Shown here: positions 16,372-25,358 of the stretch, piece after piece
How the letters are laid out: each line of letters starts with the position of its first letter
Numbering within the stretch: the first letter of the stretch is position 1
Assembly: GCA_904393115.1 (NCBI GenBank)
Contig: CAJFMX010000017.1
Location: 1 to 54,397, forward strand
Source of the DNA: an uncultured Clostridia bacterium
GTDB lineage: Bacteria; Bacillota; Clostridia; Christensenellales; UBA1750
DNA length: 54,397 nucleotides
Direction of reading: 5' to 3'
Translations under genes and position numbers: made by a program
Notes under the pieces: generated by a model
The model's database searches: none
What the model saw: the letters and a program-made list of their open reading frames with translations, nothing else
What the model was told of the DNA's origin: nothing

Positions 16372-16471
16372 ACAAGACGCCTCCTAATCTTGCTTTTCAA
16401 ATTCTGAATACAGTATACTCCAAAGGATTTGCAAAGTCGTGAACGCCGTATGAACATTCGTAACGCTTTTG

Positions 16472-17902
16472 CTACTTTTTTGTTCCCGCCGCAGCCGCCA
16501 TATCCAGGGAAAACGTGAAATTCGTGCCCTGGCCCTGCGTGCTCTCGACGGTGATATCATGACCGTGCTGCAGCAGGATTTGCTTGACGATGGAGAGCCC
16601 AAGGCCCGTGCCCTTTCCGGAGGTGTGCGCCTTGTCCACCGTGTAGAAGCGGTCGAACACGTGGGGCAGGTCCTTTTCGTCGATGCCCGCGCCGTCGTCG
16701 ATCACGGAGACGATGCAGGTCCCCTTTTCCACCTTGGTCCGGAGCGTCAGCTTGCCGTACTGGCCGCAGAACTTGATGGCGTTGTCCACGAGGTTGGAGA
16801 CCACCTGCTCGATGCGGTCCACGTCCGCATGGACCGTGCAGGGCTCGCCGGCAAAGTCGGCCTCCACCTCCATGTTCTTCTCCTCGATGCGGCCCTCGTA
16901 CTTGATGAGCACGCGGCGCATGAGCTCGTTGATGTTGAAGTCCACGGGGTTCATGGGCACGTTGCCCGACTCGATGCGCGAAAGGTCGAGCAGGTCGCGG
17001 ATGAGGCGCGTCAGGCGCTGGGTCTCGTCGTAGACGACCTGCATGTACTTGCGCTGGTCCTGGGGGGGGATGGTGCCGTCCAGCATCCCCTGCAAGTACC
17101 CGGCGATGGAGGTGATGGGCGAGCGCAGCTCGTGGGAGACGTTGGCGACAAAGCCCTTGCGCTGCTCCTCCATGTTCTTGAGCTCGTCGACCATGTTGTT
17201 GAAGGCGCGGGAGACCTCGCCGATCTCGTCGTCCGAATAGACGCGGACCTTGACGGTCATGTCCCCCTGGCCGAGCTGCTTTGCGGCGTGCGCGAGCTCG
17301 CGTAAGGGGCGCGTGATGCGCATGGCGGTGTACGCGGTCAGGATCAGGCCCAGCAGGCTCGCCAGCATGGCCGCCGTCCACAGCTCCTGGAACAGGGGCA
17401 CAAACCCCGTGTTGAAGAGCTCCAGCCGCTTGTGGATGAACACGGCGCCCACCGTCTCCCCCCGGCTGGACAGGGGCATGGCCACGGTGATGACGGCGTT
17501 CTTCCCAAAGTAGCTGTCAAACCCGCCCTGGATGGTCATGGGCTCGCCGCTCTGGAGCACGACCTGCATGTACTTCTGCACGTCCTCGCTCGTAAGGTCC
17601 GGCGTGGAAGCATCCAGTCCCGTCACGTTGAGCTGCAATCCGTTGCGGTCCACCAGCCATACGGAGGAGTCCAGGGCGATCTCGTTGATGCAGGAGACGA
17701 AGACGCGCGTGGTGATCTGGTAGTCGGAGAGGTCCTCGTAGTTGCGCGCGATGTCCTCCGCCTCCCGCTTCATCTCCTCCACGCCCGTGTTGAGCTCGTT
17801 GATCCACATGAAGCGGGAGACCAGCGCGCCCAGCACCAGCAGCACGATCATCAGCACCGCCATGAAATTGACCGACAGACGCAAAAGCAGCTTGTGGAAC
17901 AT
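16472..17902 (-). CDS. Sensor histidine kinase
   Basis: 476 residues. TM1 lies at about 11-31, an extracytoplasmic sensor domain at 35-172 and TM2 at about 174-196. HAMP spans about 190-245. HisKA has the phospho-acceptor H257 (NVSHELRSPITS). The HATPase domain carries the N-box (EQVVSNLVDNAIKF), the DDGAGI G1 box and the GKGTGLGLSIVK G2 box. It autophosphorylates and passes phosphate to the OmpR-type regulator encoded 3 bp upstream. There is no PAS domain, unlike WalK. An HtrA gene lies downstream, so envelope or secretion stress is the likely signal. Confidence 0.93.
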   Translation of the reverse strand: MFHKLLLRLSVNFMAVLMIVLLVLGALVSRFMWINELNTGVEEMKREAEDIARNYEDLSDYQITTRVFVSCINEIALDSSVWLVDRNGLQLNVTGLDASTPDLTSEDVQKYMQVVLQSGEPMTIQGGFDSYFGKNAVITVAMPLSSRGETVGAVFIHKRLELFNTGFVPLFQELWTAAMLASLLGLILTAYTAMRITRPLRELAHAAKQLGQGDMTVKVRVYSDDEIGEVSRAFNNMVDELKNMEEQRKGFVANVSHELRSPITSIAGYLQGMLDGTIPPQDQRKYMQVVYDETQRLTRLIRDLLDLSRIESGNVPMNPVDFNINELMRRVLIKYEGRIEEKNMEVEADFAGEPCTVHADVDRIEQVVSNLVDNAIKFCGQYGKLTLRTKVEKGTCIVSVIDDGAGIDEKDLPHVFDRFYTVDKAHTSGKGTGLGLSIVKQILLQHGHDITVESTQGQGTNFTFSLDMAAAAGTKK

Positions 17903-17905
17903 GGA

Positions 17906-18592
17906 TTACTTCACCTCGAACTTATAGCCGACGCTCCAAATGGTCTTGATGTGCCAGCCGTACTCCTCGCAGCCGGTCAGCTTTTCGCGGATGCGCTTGA
18001 TGTGCACGTCCACGGTTCTGGAGTCGCCAAAGTAGTCAAAGCCCCAGACCTGCTCCAGAAGCTGGTCGCGCGTGAACACCTTGTTGGGGTGCGAGGCCAG
18101 GAAGTAGAGCAGCTCGATCTCCTTGGGCGGCATCTCGATGTCCTTGCCGTTGTAGGTGACCAAGTACGTGCTCATGTTGATGACCAGGTTCGGGAAGGCG
18201 ATCTCCCGCTCGGGCGCCACGACCGACTGCGTGCGCCGGATGACGGCCTTGATGCGCGCGATGAGCTCCTTGGGGTCAAAGGGCTTGGTCATGTAGTCGT
18301 CCGCGCCGAGCTCCAGGCCCAGGACCTTGTCGAACGTCTCGTCCTTTGCGGTCAGCATGATGATGGGGATGGTGCTGATCTTGCGGATCTCGCGGCAGAC
18401 CTGCCAGCCGTCCATGCCGGGCAGCATCAGGTCCAGCAGGACGATGTGCGGCGGGTTCTTTTTGAAGAGGTTCAGTGCGTCGTCGCCGCGGGTCGCGGTC
18501 TCGGTCTCGAACCCCTCCTTTTCCAGGTAGAGCTTGATGAGCTGGTTGATGTTGGGATCGTCGTCCACGATGAGTACGCGCGTGTTTTCCAT
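17906..18592 (-). CDS. OmpR/PhoB-family response regulator
   Basis: 228 residues. The receiver domain has the acidic pocket D10-D12, phospho-acceptor D54 (LLDLMLPGMDG), T81 and K103. The C-terminal winged helix contains TRDQLLEQVWGFDYFGDSRTVDVHIKRIREKL, covering the recognition helix. It is the partner of the kinase that starts 3 bp downstream. It sits 42 bp after mutS2 on the same strand, so may be transcribed with it. Confidence 0.95.
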   Translation of the reverse strand: MENTRVLIVDDDPNINQLIKLYLEKEGFETETATRGDDALNLFKKNPPHIVLLDLMLPGMDGWQVCREIRKISTIPIIMLTAKDETFDKVLGLELGADDYMTKPFDPKELIARIKAVIRRTQSVVAPEREIAFPNLVINMSTYLVTYNGKDIEMPPKEIELLYFLASHPNKVFTRDQLLEQVWGFDYFGDSRTVDVHIKRIREKLTGCEEYGWHIKTIWSVGYKFEVK

Positions 18593-18634
18593 GTTCTTTC
18601 CACTCCTTTTCGTCTCTCCAAAGAGAATCGTCGT

Positions 18635-21007
18635 CTATTTGAGCGTCACGATGGTGACGCCGGTCTCGCCCTCGCCGTAGCGGCCCAGGCGGAACTCGGC
18701 CACGTGCGGATGGTGCCGCAGGTGCTGCGAGATCTCGCTGCGCAGAACCCCGGTGCCCTTGCCGTGGACGATGGAGACCTCGCTGACGCCTGCCATCATG
18801 CAGTCGTCCAGGTACTTGTCCACGTTGTCGAGGGCCTCCTCGGGGAGCTGGCCGCGCACGTCCAGCTCCAGGGAGACCTGGGGCGCGGCGACCTTGATGG
18901 CGCGGCGGCCCTTCTCCTTCTTGGGCGCGTCGCTCTGCGCGGCGGTCCGCAGCGCGGAGAGGGGCTGCTTCATCTTCATCAGGCCCACCTGGAGCTGCAC
19001 CTCGCCGTTCTTGTCCGGCAGGGTCAGGACCGAGCCCGTGCAGCCCAGGCTCGGGATGCGCACGGTCTGGCCGAGGGTGACGCTCTTGAGCGGCGCGCCC
19101 TCGCTTACCGCGCTCTCCTTGGCCATGGGCTCGGCGAGCTTGTCCAAATCGCCCTGGAGCTTTCTGCGCGCCTCCAGGATCTCGCGGTCCTTGGCGTTCT
19201 GCTCCTGCGCGGCCTTCTTGAGGTCGCGGATGATGCCCTCGGCCTCGGCCTGGGCGCTGTGCAGGATGCGGCGGGCGTCCTCGCGCGCCTTGCGCAGGAG
19301 CTTTTCGCGCTGCTCCTCGAGCTTTTTGCGCTCCTGCTCGGCCTGGTCGCGCAGGCGGACGGTCTCGTTGTGGGCCTCCTCGGCGAGCTCCCGCTCGCGC
19401 TCGGCGGTCTGGCGGTGCATTTCCGCGGTGGTGATGACGTCCTCAAAGCGGATCTGCTCGCCGCTGAGCCACTCCTTGGCCGCGCCGATGATCTCCTCGG
19501 AAAGGCCGAGCTTGCGGGAGATCTCAAAGGCGTTGGACTTGCCCGGGATGCCGATGGAGAGGCGGTAGGTGGGCCGCAGCGTCTCGACGTTGAACTCCAC
19601 GGAGGCGTTCTCCACCCCCGGGTGCGTCAGGGCGTAGGCCTTGAGCTCCGAATAGTGGGTGGTGGCCAGCGTCCTCGTCTTGTAGGAGAGGAGCTTGTCC
19701 AGGATGGACATGGCCAGCGCCGCGCCCTCGGTCGGGTCCGTGCCCGCGCCCAGCTCGTCAAAGAGCGCAAGGGAGCGGGGCGTCACGTTCTGCAGGATGC
19801 GGACGATGTTGACCATGTGCGAGGAGAAGGTCGAGAGCGACTGCTCGATGGACTGCTCGTCGCCGATGTCCGCAAACACGTCGTCAAAGACCGCAAGCTC
19901 CGTGCCCAGCATGGCCGGGACCTGGAGGCCCGCCTGCATCATCAGGGTGAAGAGGCCCACGGTCTTGAGCGTCACGGTCTTGCCGCCGGTGTTGGGGCCG
20001 GTCACGACCAGGGTCGTGAAGTCCTTGCCGATCCACAGGTCGCTGGGCACGACCGCCTCCGGGTCGATGAGCGGATGCCGGCCGCGCTTGATGTCGATGT
20101 AGCCCGCCTCGTTGATCTTGGGCTGCACGGCGCGCATCTGCCGCGCGAGCGCGCCCTTGGCGAAGATGAAGTCCAGCTCCGCCAGGATTCGCTGGTTCTC
20201 CAGCAGCGCGCCGGCCTCCTGCGAGATCTCCTCGGAGAAGCGCTGGAGGATCTTTTCGATCTCCGCGCGCTCCTCGCCCATGAGGCCGCGCAGGTCGTTG
20301 TTGATCTCCACGATGGCCATGGGCTCGATGAAGAGCGTGGCCCCGCTGGAGGACTGGTCGTGCACGATGCCCGGCACCTGCGAGCGGTACTCCGCGCGAA
20401 CGGGCAGCACGTAGCGCCCCTGGCGCATGGTGATGATGGCGTCCTGCAGATAGCGCGCCATGGAGCTGGAGTGCAGGTAGCCGTTGAGCTTGTCGCGGAT
20501 GCGCTCGTTTGCCGAGCGGATCTTGCGGCGCACGGAGGCCAGGCCGGGGCTTGCGGAGTCCGCGATCTCCTCCTCGGAGAGGATGGCGGCAAAGATCTCC
20601 TCCTCCAGCCGGCGCATGGGGTACAGCGCGCGCGCCAGGCCCACAAGGTGCGGGGTTTCCGTCTCCTCCGCCTCGTCCTTTTCCCCGACGAGCGTGCGGC
20701 GGACGGAGCGCGCGGTCTGCATCAGCCGCGCGCACAGCAAAAGGTCCTTGGGCGAGAGGATTCCCCCGACCTTGGCCCGGGCGACCTGCGCCTGCACGTC
20801 GTCAAAGGCGGAGATGGGCTGCACGCCCGTGCGCGCCACGAGCGTCGACGCCTCCTCGGTCTCCGCCTGCATCCGCTCGATCTCCCGGATGTCGCTGACG
20901 GGGACGAGCGCGGCGCAGCGCGCCTTGCCCAGGCCCGACGCCGCCCGCTCCACGAGCATGTCCCGAATCTTATAAAATTCCAGGACCTTGAGTGATTTTT
21001 CCTGCAT
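18635..21007 (-). CDS. mutS2: MutS2, MutS-like ATPase with Smr nuclease domain
   Basis: 790 residues, the normal length. The MutS-type core and clamp are followed by the ATPase with Walker A TGPNTGGKT and the ABC-type Walker B LFDELGAGTDPTEGA. A long coiled coil spans roughly residues 510-610, and a C-terminal Smr domain has LDVRG and VHGKGTGVLR. MutS2 does not act in mismatch repair. It limits recombination and, in Bacillus, splits collided ribosomes. The ATG at 21007 has GGAGAGG 9 nt upstream; a TTG three codons earlier is too close to that site. It begins 18 bp after the U32 gene. Confidence 0.95.
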   Translation of the reverse strand: MQEKSLKVLEFYKIRDMLVERAASGLGKARCAALVPVSDIREIERMQAETEEASTLVARTGVQPISAFDDVQAQVARAKVGGILSPKDLLLCARLMQTARSVRRTLVGEKDEAEETETPHLVGLARALYPMRRLEEEIFAAILSEEEIADSASPGLASVRRKIRSANERIRDKLNGYLHSSSMARYLQDAIITMRQGRYVLPVRAEYRSQVPGIVHDQSSSGATLFIEPMAIVEINNDLRGLMGEERAEIEKILQRFSEEISQEAGALLENQRILAELDFIFAKGALARQMRAVQPKINEAGYIDIKRGRHPLIDPEAVVPSDLWIGKDFTTLVVTGPNTGGKTVTLKTVGLFTLMMQAGLQVPAMLGTELAVFDDVFADIGDEQSIEQSLSTFSSHMVNIVRILQNVTPRSLALFDELGAGTDPTEGAALAMSILDKLLSYKTRTLATTHYSELKAYALTHPGVENASVEFNVETLRPTYRLSIGIPGKSNAFEISRKLGLSEEIIGAAKEWLSGEQIRFEDVITTAEMHRQTAERERELAEEAHNETVRLRDQAEQERKKLEEQREKLLRKAREDARRILHSAQAEAEGIIRDLKKAAQEQNAKDREILEARRKLQGDLDKLAEPMAKESAVSEGAPLKSVTLGQTVRIPSLGCTGSVLTLPDKNGEVQLQVGLMKMKQPLSALRTAAQSDAPKKEKGRRAIKVAAPQVSLELDVRGQLPEEALDNVDKYLDDCMMAGVSEVSIVHGKGTGVLRSEISQHLRHHPHVAEFRLGRYGEGETGVTIVTLK

Positions 21008-21025
21008 GGTTTCCAACCTCTCCTA

Positions 21026-23290
21026 TCATTCCACACCTTGGTACAGGTGTCCAACCATCGTCTGTTCGGTTTCCTGCACCGCCTCGCCGTCGAGCGCGCG
21101 GCAGAGGCGGCGGAAGTCCTCCCGGTTACCAAGGACGCGCAGGGCCGCAAAGCCGGCCCGCGCAAGGCGCGGCCCCTCGGCAAGGGCGGAAAACTGCCGC
21201 TCCGGCTGAACCTGCACGCGGCAGCCGCTGGCGGCGCGGTACGGCCGGAGCAGCAGCGTTTCGCCCCGGCGGTCCACAAGGGTCTCTCCCCTGCCTCCGC
21301 AGAGGGAACAACTCTCCCGCCCCTGCGCGCCCAGGCCGCGTTCCGCGCGGATGGGGCAGTGGCGCAGCGTCATCCAGGGCACGTTCCCGCGCACGATCAT
21401 CTCCATCGGCGCGCGGGCGGCGAGGCGCTCCGCCTGCGCCAGCGTGCACTCCGCGGAGACCGTCACGCGCTGCGCGCCCGCGCGCAGCAGCGCCTGCACG
21501 GCGGCGGAATTCATCGCGCCCAGCCCCGCGTCGGCGACGCACCCCGCGCAAAGCTGCGCGACGTTGTTGCACACGAGCGTTCTGCCCCTGAGCAAGGGCA
21601 GCGCATCGTCCATCTCCGCATCGGAGAGCTGCGGCGGCAGCACCACCGCCGCCCCGGCGGGCAGGCGCGCCAGCGCCGCCTCCAGGGCCTGCGGCCGCCA
21701 ATCGCGCGGCGCAAAGTAGAGCGCATCCGCCTCATTCTTAACGGCGAGGAGCTCCTCGGCCGACTCCGATTGCAGGATGCGCAGCGCGCGCGCCGGCGGG
21801 GCGTACCGCGGCGCGGGCGATACCGGGCGCTCCCGGATCTCGACCGGCGGCGCGTTGCGCGCCAGCAGCGCGCGCTCGCAGGCCGCCGCGGCCTCCCGCC
21901 GCAGGGCGTTGAGCGCGGAGACGGGCAAAAACGCGCCCGCATCCAGGTCGATCTCCAAATTCCCCAGCTCCAGCACCGTGTCCCCGAGCTTTTCGATCTG
22001 GCGGCAGACCGCCGCCTCGTCCAGGGGCCGGCCGCGGGCGGGCTGCACGACCTCGCCCTCCGCCGCGCAGCCGCCGAGTGTGAGGCGGCACGGCTGCCCG
22101 ATGCGCGCGGAAAAGGAGCCGTCCACGCGCGTGCGCCGGCGCTCCTGCTGCCAGCTCTCCTGCGCGCGGCGGATCTGCTCGGCGTCCGTCGTGCGGAAGA
22201 GCGCGTCCCCGGGGCGCACGCCCTCGGGCACGCGGATGGAGCCGTCCGGCGCCGTCTGCACGAGGATGCCGTGGTCCCCGCCCTTTCCGCGCGCCTCGAG
22301 GCCGTCGCCGTCGTGCAGGGGCGCGGAAAGGCGGACGCTCGCGCGGCCGCGCGATACGCGCTGGACCTCGCCCACGCGCACGCCCCAGTGGTTGGGCCGG
22401 GCGGTGGCCATGATCTGCGCGTCGTTTCCGCCGGGCGCATAGCCGCGGGTAAAGCCGCCGCGGTTGAAGATGGCCAGCAGCTCCTCCCGGTCGCCCGGCT
22501 GCGGAGCCTTGCCGGCAAGGGCGTTGTCCAGCGCGCGGCGGTAGGCGGCGGTGACCACGGCCACGTACTCCGGCCGCTTGAGCCGCCCCTCGATCTTCAG
22601 GGACGAGGCGCCGGCCGCAACGATCGCGCCGAGGTCGTCCAGCGCGCACAGGTCCGCGGGACTCAGGAAGTGGCGCTTCTTCCCACCCATCGCGTAGGGC
22701 AGGCGGCAGGGCTGCGCGCACCTTCCGCGGTTGCCGCTGCGCCCGCCGATCATGGAGGAGAGCAGGCACTGGCCGGAATAGCAGACGCACAGCGCGCCGT
22801 GGACGAACACCTCGACCTCCAGGCCCACCTGCGCGATGCGCTGGATCTCCTCGAGCGTGCACTCGCGGGCGGGGACGACGCGCGTCATGCCCGCCGCCCT
22901 GGCAAAGGCCGCGCCGCGGGCGGTGGCGATGGCCATCTGCGTGCTGGCGTGCAGGTGCAGCTTGGGGAAGCAGGACCGAAGGAGCGCGGCGACGCCCAGG
23001 TCCTGAACGATGGCCGCGTCGATGCCGGCCGAAACGGCCTCGCGCACGACGGCGTAGACCTCGTCCATCTCCTCGTCGCGCACGAGGGTGTTGACCGTCA
23101 TATAGAGCTTGACGCCGCGCTTGTGGCAGTAGCCGGCGGCCTCCTTAAGCGCCGGGCCGTCAAAGTTTGCGGCGCCGGCGCGCGCGCCGAACAGCCGGCC
23201 GCCCACGTAGACCGCGTCCGCGCCGTTCTGCACCGCGGCCACGAGCGCCTGCATCTCCCCCGCCGGGGCGAGCAGCTCCACTTTTTTCAC
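21026..23290 (-). CDS. Peptidase U32-family protein with DUF3656 region (RNA-hydroxylation type)
   Basis: 754 residues. The U32 core occupies about 1-300 and the signature VHGALCVCYSGQCLLS is at 163-178, followed by RCAQPCRLPY. The Cys residues around it (C168, C170, C175 and following) would hold an Fe-S cluster. The rest matches the long U32 branch with a DUF3656 insert. Long U32 proteins such as E. coli RlhA hydroxylate 23S rRNA using prephenate-derived oxygen chemistry, so RNA modification is more likely than proteolysis. The GTG at 23290 has GGAGGG upstream and begins MKKVELLAPAG as in the family. It is upstream of mutS2. Confidence 0.85.
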   Translation of the reverse strand: MKKVELLAPAGEMQALVAAVQNGADAVYVGGRLFGARAGAANFDGPALKEAAGYCHKRGVKLYMTVNTLVRDEEMDEVYAVVREAVSAGIDAAIVQDLGVAALLRSCFPKLHLHASTQMAIATARGAAFARAAGMTRVVPARECTLEEIQRIAQVGLEVEVFVHGALCVCYSGQCLLSSMIGGRSGNRGRCAQPCRLPYAMGGKKRHFLSPADLCALDDLGAIVAAGASSLKIEGRLKRPEYVAVVTAAYRRALDNALAGKAPQPGDREELLAIFNRGGFTRGYAPGGNDAQIMATARPNHWGVRVGEVQRVSRGRASVRLSAPLHDGDGLEARGKGGDHGILVQTAPDGSIRVPEGVRPGDALFRTTDAEQIRRAQESWQQERRRTRVDGSFSARIGQPCRLTLGGCAAEGEVVQPARGRPLDEAAVCRQIEKLGDTVLELGNLEIDLDAGAFLPVSALNALRREAAAACERALLARNAPPVEIRERPVSPAPRYAPPARALRILQSESAEELLAVKNEADALYFAPRDWRPQALEAALARLPAGAAVVLPPQLSDAEMDDALPLLRGRTLVCNNVAQLCAGCVADAGLGAMNSAAVQALLRAGAQRVTVSAECTLAQAERLAARAPMEMIVRGNVPWMTLRHCPIRAERGLGAQGRESCSLCGGRGETLVDRRGETLLLRPYRAASGCRVQVQPERQFSALAEGPRLARAGFAALRVLGNREDFRRLCRALDGEAVQETEQTMVGHLYQGVE

Positions 23291-23325
23291 GTCTTTCCCT
23301 CCTGCTTCCCTCGTCATTGCCATAC

Positions 23326-23355
23326 AGTATAGCACTTTGGACCCTTTTCACACAA
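23326..23355 (-). promoter_or_regulatory. Promoter of the U32-mutS2 unit
   Basis: Minus-strand TTGTGT (23350-23355), 18 bp, TATACT (23326-23331). Moderate match; it is the only good -10 in this gap. Confidence 0.5.
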
Positions 23356-23373
23356 GAAAGGCGGAAGAAAGTT

Positions 23374-23402
23374 CACAGAATCCACGATAAATTGATTCTG
23401 TG
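23374..23402. other. Hairpin downstream of the ROK kinase gene
   Basis: CACAGAATC (23374-23382) and GATTCTGTG (23394-23402) form a 9-bp stem nested inside a GGCGGA...TCCGCC pair. There is no T-run, so it is not a classical terminator. It may be a processing or 3'-end stability element. Confidence 0.45.
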
Positions 23403-23436
23403 GAATGCTCTCCTCCGCCGGATTGGGGTTACCCGC

Positions 23437-24381
23437 TTACTTGCCCAGCATGGCCGCGCCGATGATGCCCGCGTCGCTGCCGAGCGTGGCGATCTCGATC
23501 TTGGCATAGGGCAGGTCCTTATAGAACACGTACTTGGCCACCTTCTCGCGCAGGGGCTTGAGCAGGAAGTCCCCGGCCTTGGAGACGCCGCCGCCCAGGG
23601 CGATGATCTCCGGGTCAAAGGCGTTTATGATGGCCACGATGCCGATGGCAAGGTAGTAGATGTACTTGTCGTAGACCTCGCAGGCGACCTTGTCGCCCTC
23701 GCGCGCGGCGTCGATGACGGTGCGCGCCTCGATCTTGCTCAGGTCCCCGTTCACCATCTTGACGATGAGGCTGTCCGGGTTCTTCTCCACCGCCTCGCGG
23801 CCCTGACGGATGAGGGCCGTGGCCGAGGAATACTGCTCCCAGCAGCCGATGGAGCCGCAGGTGCAGGGACGGCCTTCGCACTGCACGGTCATGTGCCCGA
23901 GCTCCGAGCCCACGCCGTGGGAGCCGGAGTAGATCTTGTGGTTGATGACGATGCCGCCGCCCACGCCCGTGCCCAGCGTCAGGAACACGGAGTTGGCAAC
24001 GCCCGCCGAGACGCCCGCCACGGACTCGGCAAGGCCCGCGACCGTCGCGTCGTTGTCGATGAAGATGGGCTTATCGATGATGGACTGCATGATCTCGCGC
24101 AGGGGCACCATGTGCCAGCGCAGGTTCGTGCAGAAGATGACCACGCCCGTCTTGGGGTCCGCAAGGCCCGGAACGCCGACGCCGACGGCCTTGACGTCGT
24201 CCAGGGTGTAGCCCGCGTCCTTGACGACCTTCAGCGAGAGGTTCGCCATGTCCTTGATGATGGGTTCGGGACCGCGCTCCAGGAGCGTGGGCACGCTGTC
24301 CTTGTGCAGGATCTTGCCGTTTTCGTCCACAAGACCGACTGCGATGTTCGTTCCTCCAAGGTCCACACCAACGTATACCAT
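23437..24381 (-). CDS. ROK-family sugar kinase, probable glucokinase
   Basis: 314 residues. The N-terminal phosphate-binding loop is VDLGGTNIAVGLVD (6-19), the catalytic Asp is in NDATVAGLAE (D111), and the ROK zinc motif uses H163, C173, C175 and C180 (HMTVQCEGRPCTCGSIGCWEQ, split here for length: the Cys cluster is CTCGSIGC). It phosphorylates a hexose at O6 with ATP; glucose is the usual substrate for this GlkA-like form. The start has GGGAGG. It lies 55 bp after hprK, so sugar uptake control and phosphorylation are linked. Confidence 0.88.
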   Translation of the reverse strand: MVYVGVDLGGTNIAVGLVDENGKILHKDSVPTLLERGPEPIIKDMANLSLKVVKDAGYTLDDVKAVGVGVPGLADPKTGVVIFCTNLRWHMVPLREIMQSIIDKPIFIDNDATVAGLAESVAGVSAGVANSVFLTLGTGVGGGIVINHKIYSGSHGVGSELGHMTVQCEGRPCTCGSIGCWEQYSSATALIRQGREAVEKNPDSLIVKMVNGDLSKIEARTVIDAAREGDKVACEVYDKYIYYLAIGIVAIINAFDPEIIALGGGVSKAGDFLLKPLREKVAKYVFYKDLPYAKIEIATLGSDAGIIGAAMLGK

Positions 24382-24436
24382 AGATGCTGCCTCCCAAATC
24401 TTTGTGTGATATGTATTTTCGCTTGGAAAAGCGATC

Positions 24437-25351
24437 TTACCCGTTTTGAATCTTGGCCGAGAGCCTGTCGTTGAGCTCCTGCGCGCCGTTGTAGCCCATC
24501 TTCTTGAGGCGGTGGTTGCTGGCCGCGACCTCGATGACGATGGCCAGGTTCCGCCCCGGGCGCACGGGCAGCGTGAGCTTGGGGAGCTTGACCCCCAGCA
24601 CCGCGGTGAAGTCCTCGTTCAGGCCCAGGCGGTCGTACTCCTTGTTGTTGTCCCAGAGCTCCAGGTGGATCACCATGTCGATGGACTTGGAGTTGATGAC
24701 CGCGCCCACGCCGTACATGTTCTTGACGTTGATGATGCCCACGCCGCGGATCTCCATGAAGTGGCGCACCATCTCCGGCGCCTCGCCCACGAGGCGCACG
24801 TCCGAGACCTTGCAGATCTCGACTACGTCGTCGGCGACCAGGCGGTGTCCGCGCTTGACGAGCTCCAGCGCGGCCTCGCTCTTGCCGACGCCCGACTCGC
24901 CCGTGATCATCACGCCGATGCCGAACACGTCCATGAGCACGCCGTGGCGCGTGATGCGCGGGGCGAGCTTTGCGCCGATGAACATGGACGCCTGGAGCAT
25001 GAAGCGCGTCGTGACCAGGCGCGAGCGCAGCAGCGCGACGTTGTGGCGCTGGGCCGCCTCCACCATCTCCGGCGGCACGGGCATGTTCCGGCACACCACC
25101 ACCACCGGGATGTTGTAGGACATGTACTTGTCCAGCCGCTCCTTGCGCACCTCCGGCTCCAGGGCGAGGATGTACTGCATCTCCGCCTTGCCGATGACCT
25201 GCAGGCGGTCCGCCGCAAAGTAGTCGAAGAAGCCGGAAAGCTGCAGCCCCGGCCGGTTGACGTCGCTGGTTTCCAGGTTGATCTCGTCGCGGTCGGCCAT
25301 GACGACGGGTTCCAGTTCCAGCGTGTCGATAAACTCCTTGAGCGAGATCAT
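24437..25351 (-). CDS. hprK: HPr kinase/phosphorylase
   Basis: 304 residues. This enzyme phosphorylates and dephosphorylates Ser46 of HPr, controlling carbon catabolite repression in Bacillota. H136 precedes the P-loop GESGVGKS (151-158), and the family signature EIRGVGIINV is at 200-209. The hexamerising N-terminal domain is intact. The gene starts 7 bp after the Cof phosphatase stop, with the AGAGGTG site overlapping that stop, so it is translationally linked. Confidence 0.95.
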   Translation of the reverse strand: MISLKEFIDTLELEPVVMADRDEINLETSDVNRPGLQLSGFFDYFAADRLQVIGKAEMQYILALEPEVRKERLDKYMSYNIPVVVVCRNMPVPPEMVEAAQRHNVALLRSRLVTTRFMLQASMFIGAKLAPRITRHGVLMDVFGIGVMITGESGVGKSEAALELVKRGHRLVADDVVEICKVSDVRLVGEAPEMVRHFMEIRGVGIINVKNMYGVGAVINSKSIDMVIHLELWDNNKEYDRLGLNEDFTAVLGVKLPKLTLPVRPGRNLAIVIEVAASNHRLKKMGYNGAQELNDRLSAKIQNG

Positions 25352-25358
25352 GCCTGTA

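Noticed and set aside
16372..16471. Dedicated sigma-A promoter for htrA
   Set aside because: A TATACT is present, but no -35 at 16-18 bp. The evidence is too weak to call.
17432..20995. Open frame of about 1190 codons on the plus strand opposite mutS2 and the response regulator
   Set aside because: mutS2, the regulator and the kinase on the other strand have intact motifs; the plus frame is rich in HVRL-type low-complexity residues and has no recognisable domain.
23374..23402. Terminator for the ROK kinase gene
   Set aside because: Good stem but no T-run on the minus strand; listed as a hairpin only.
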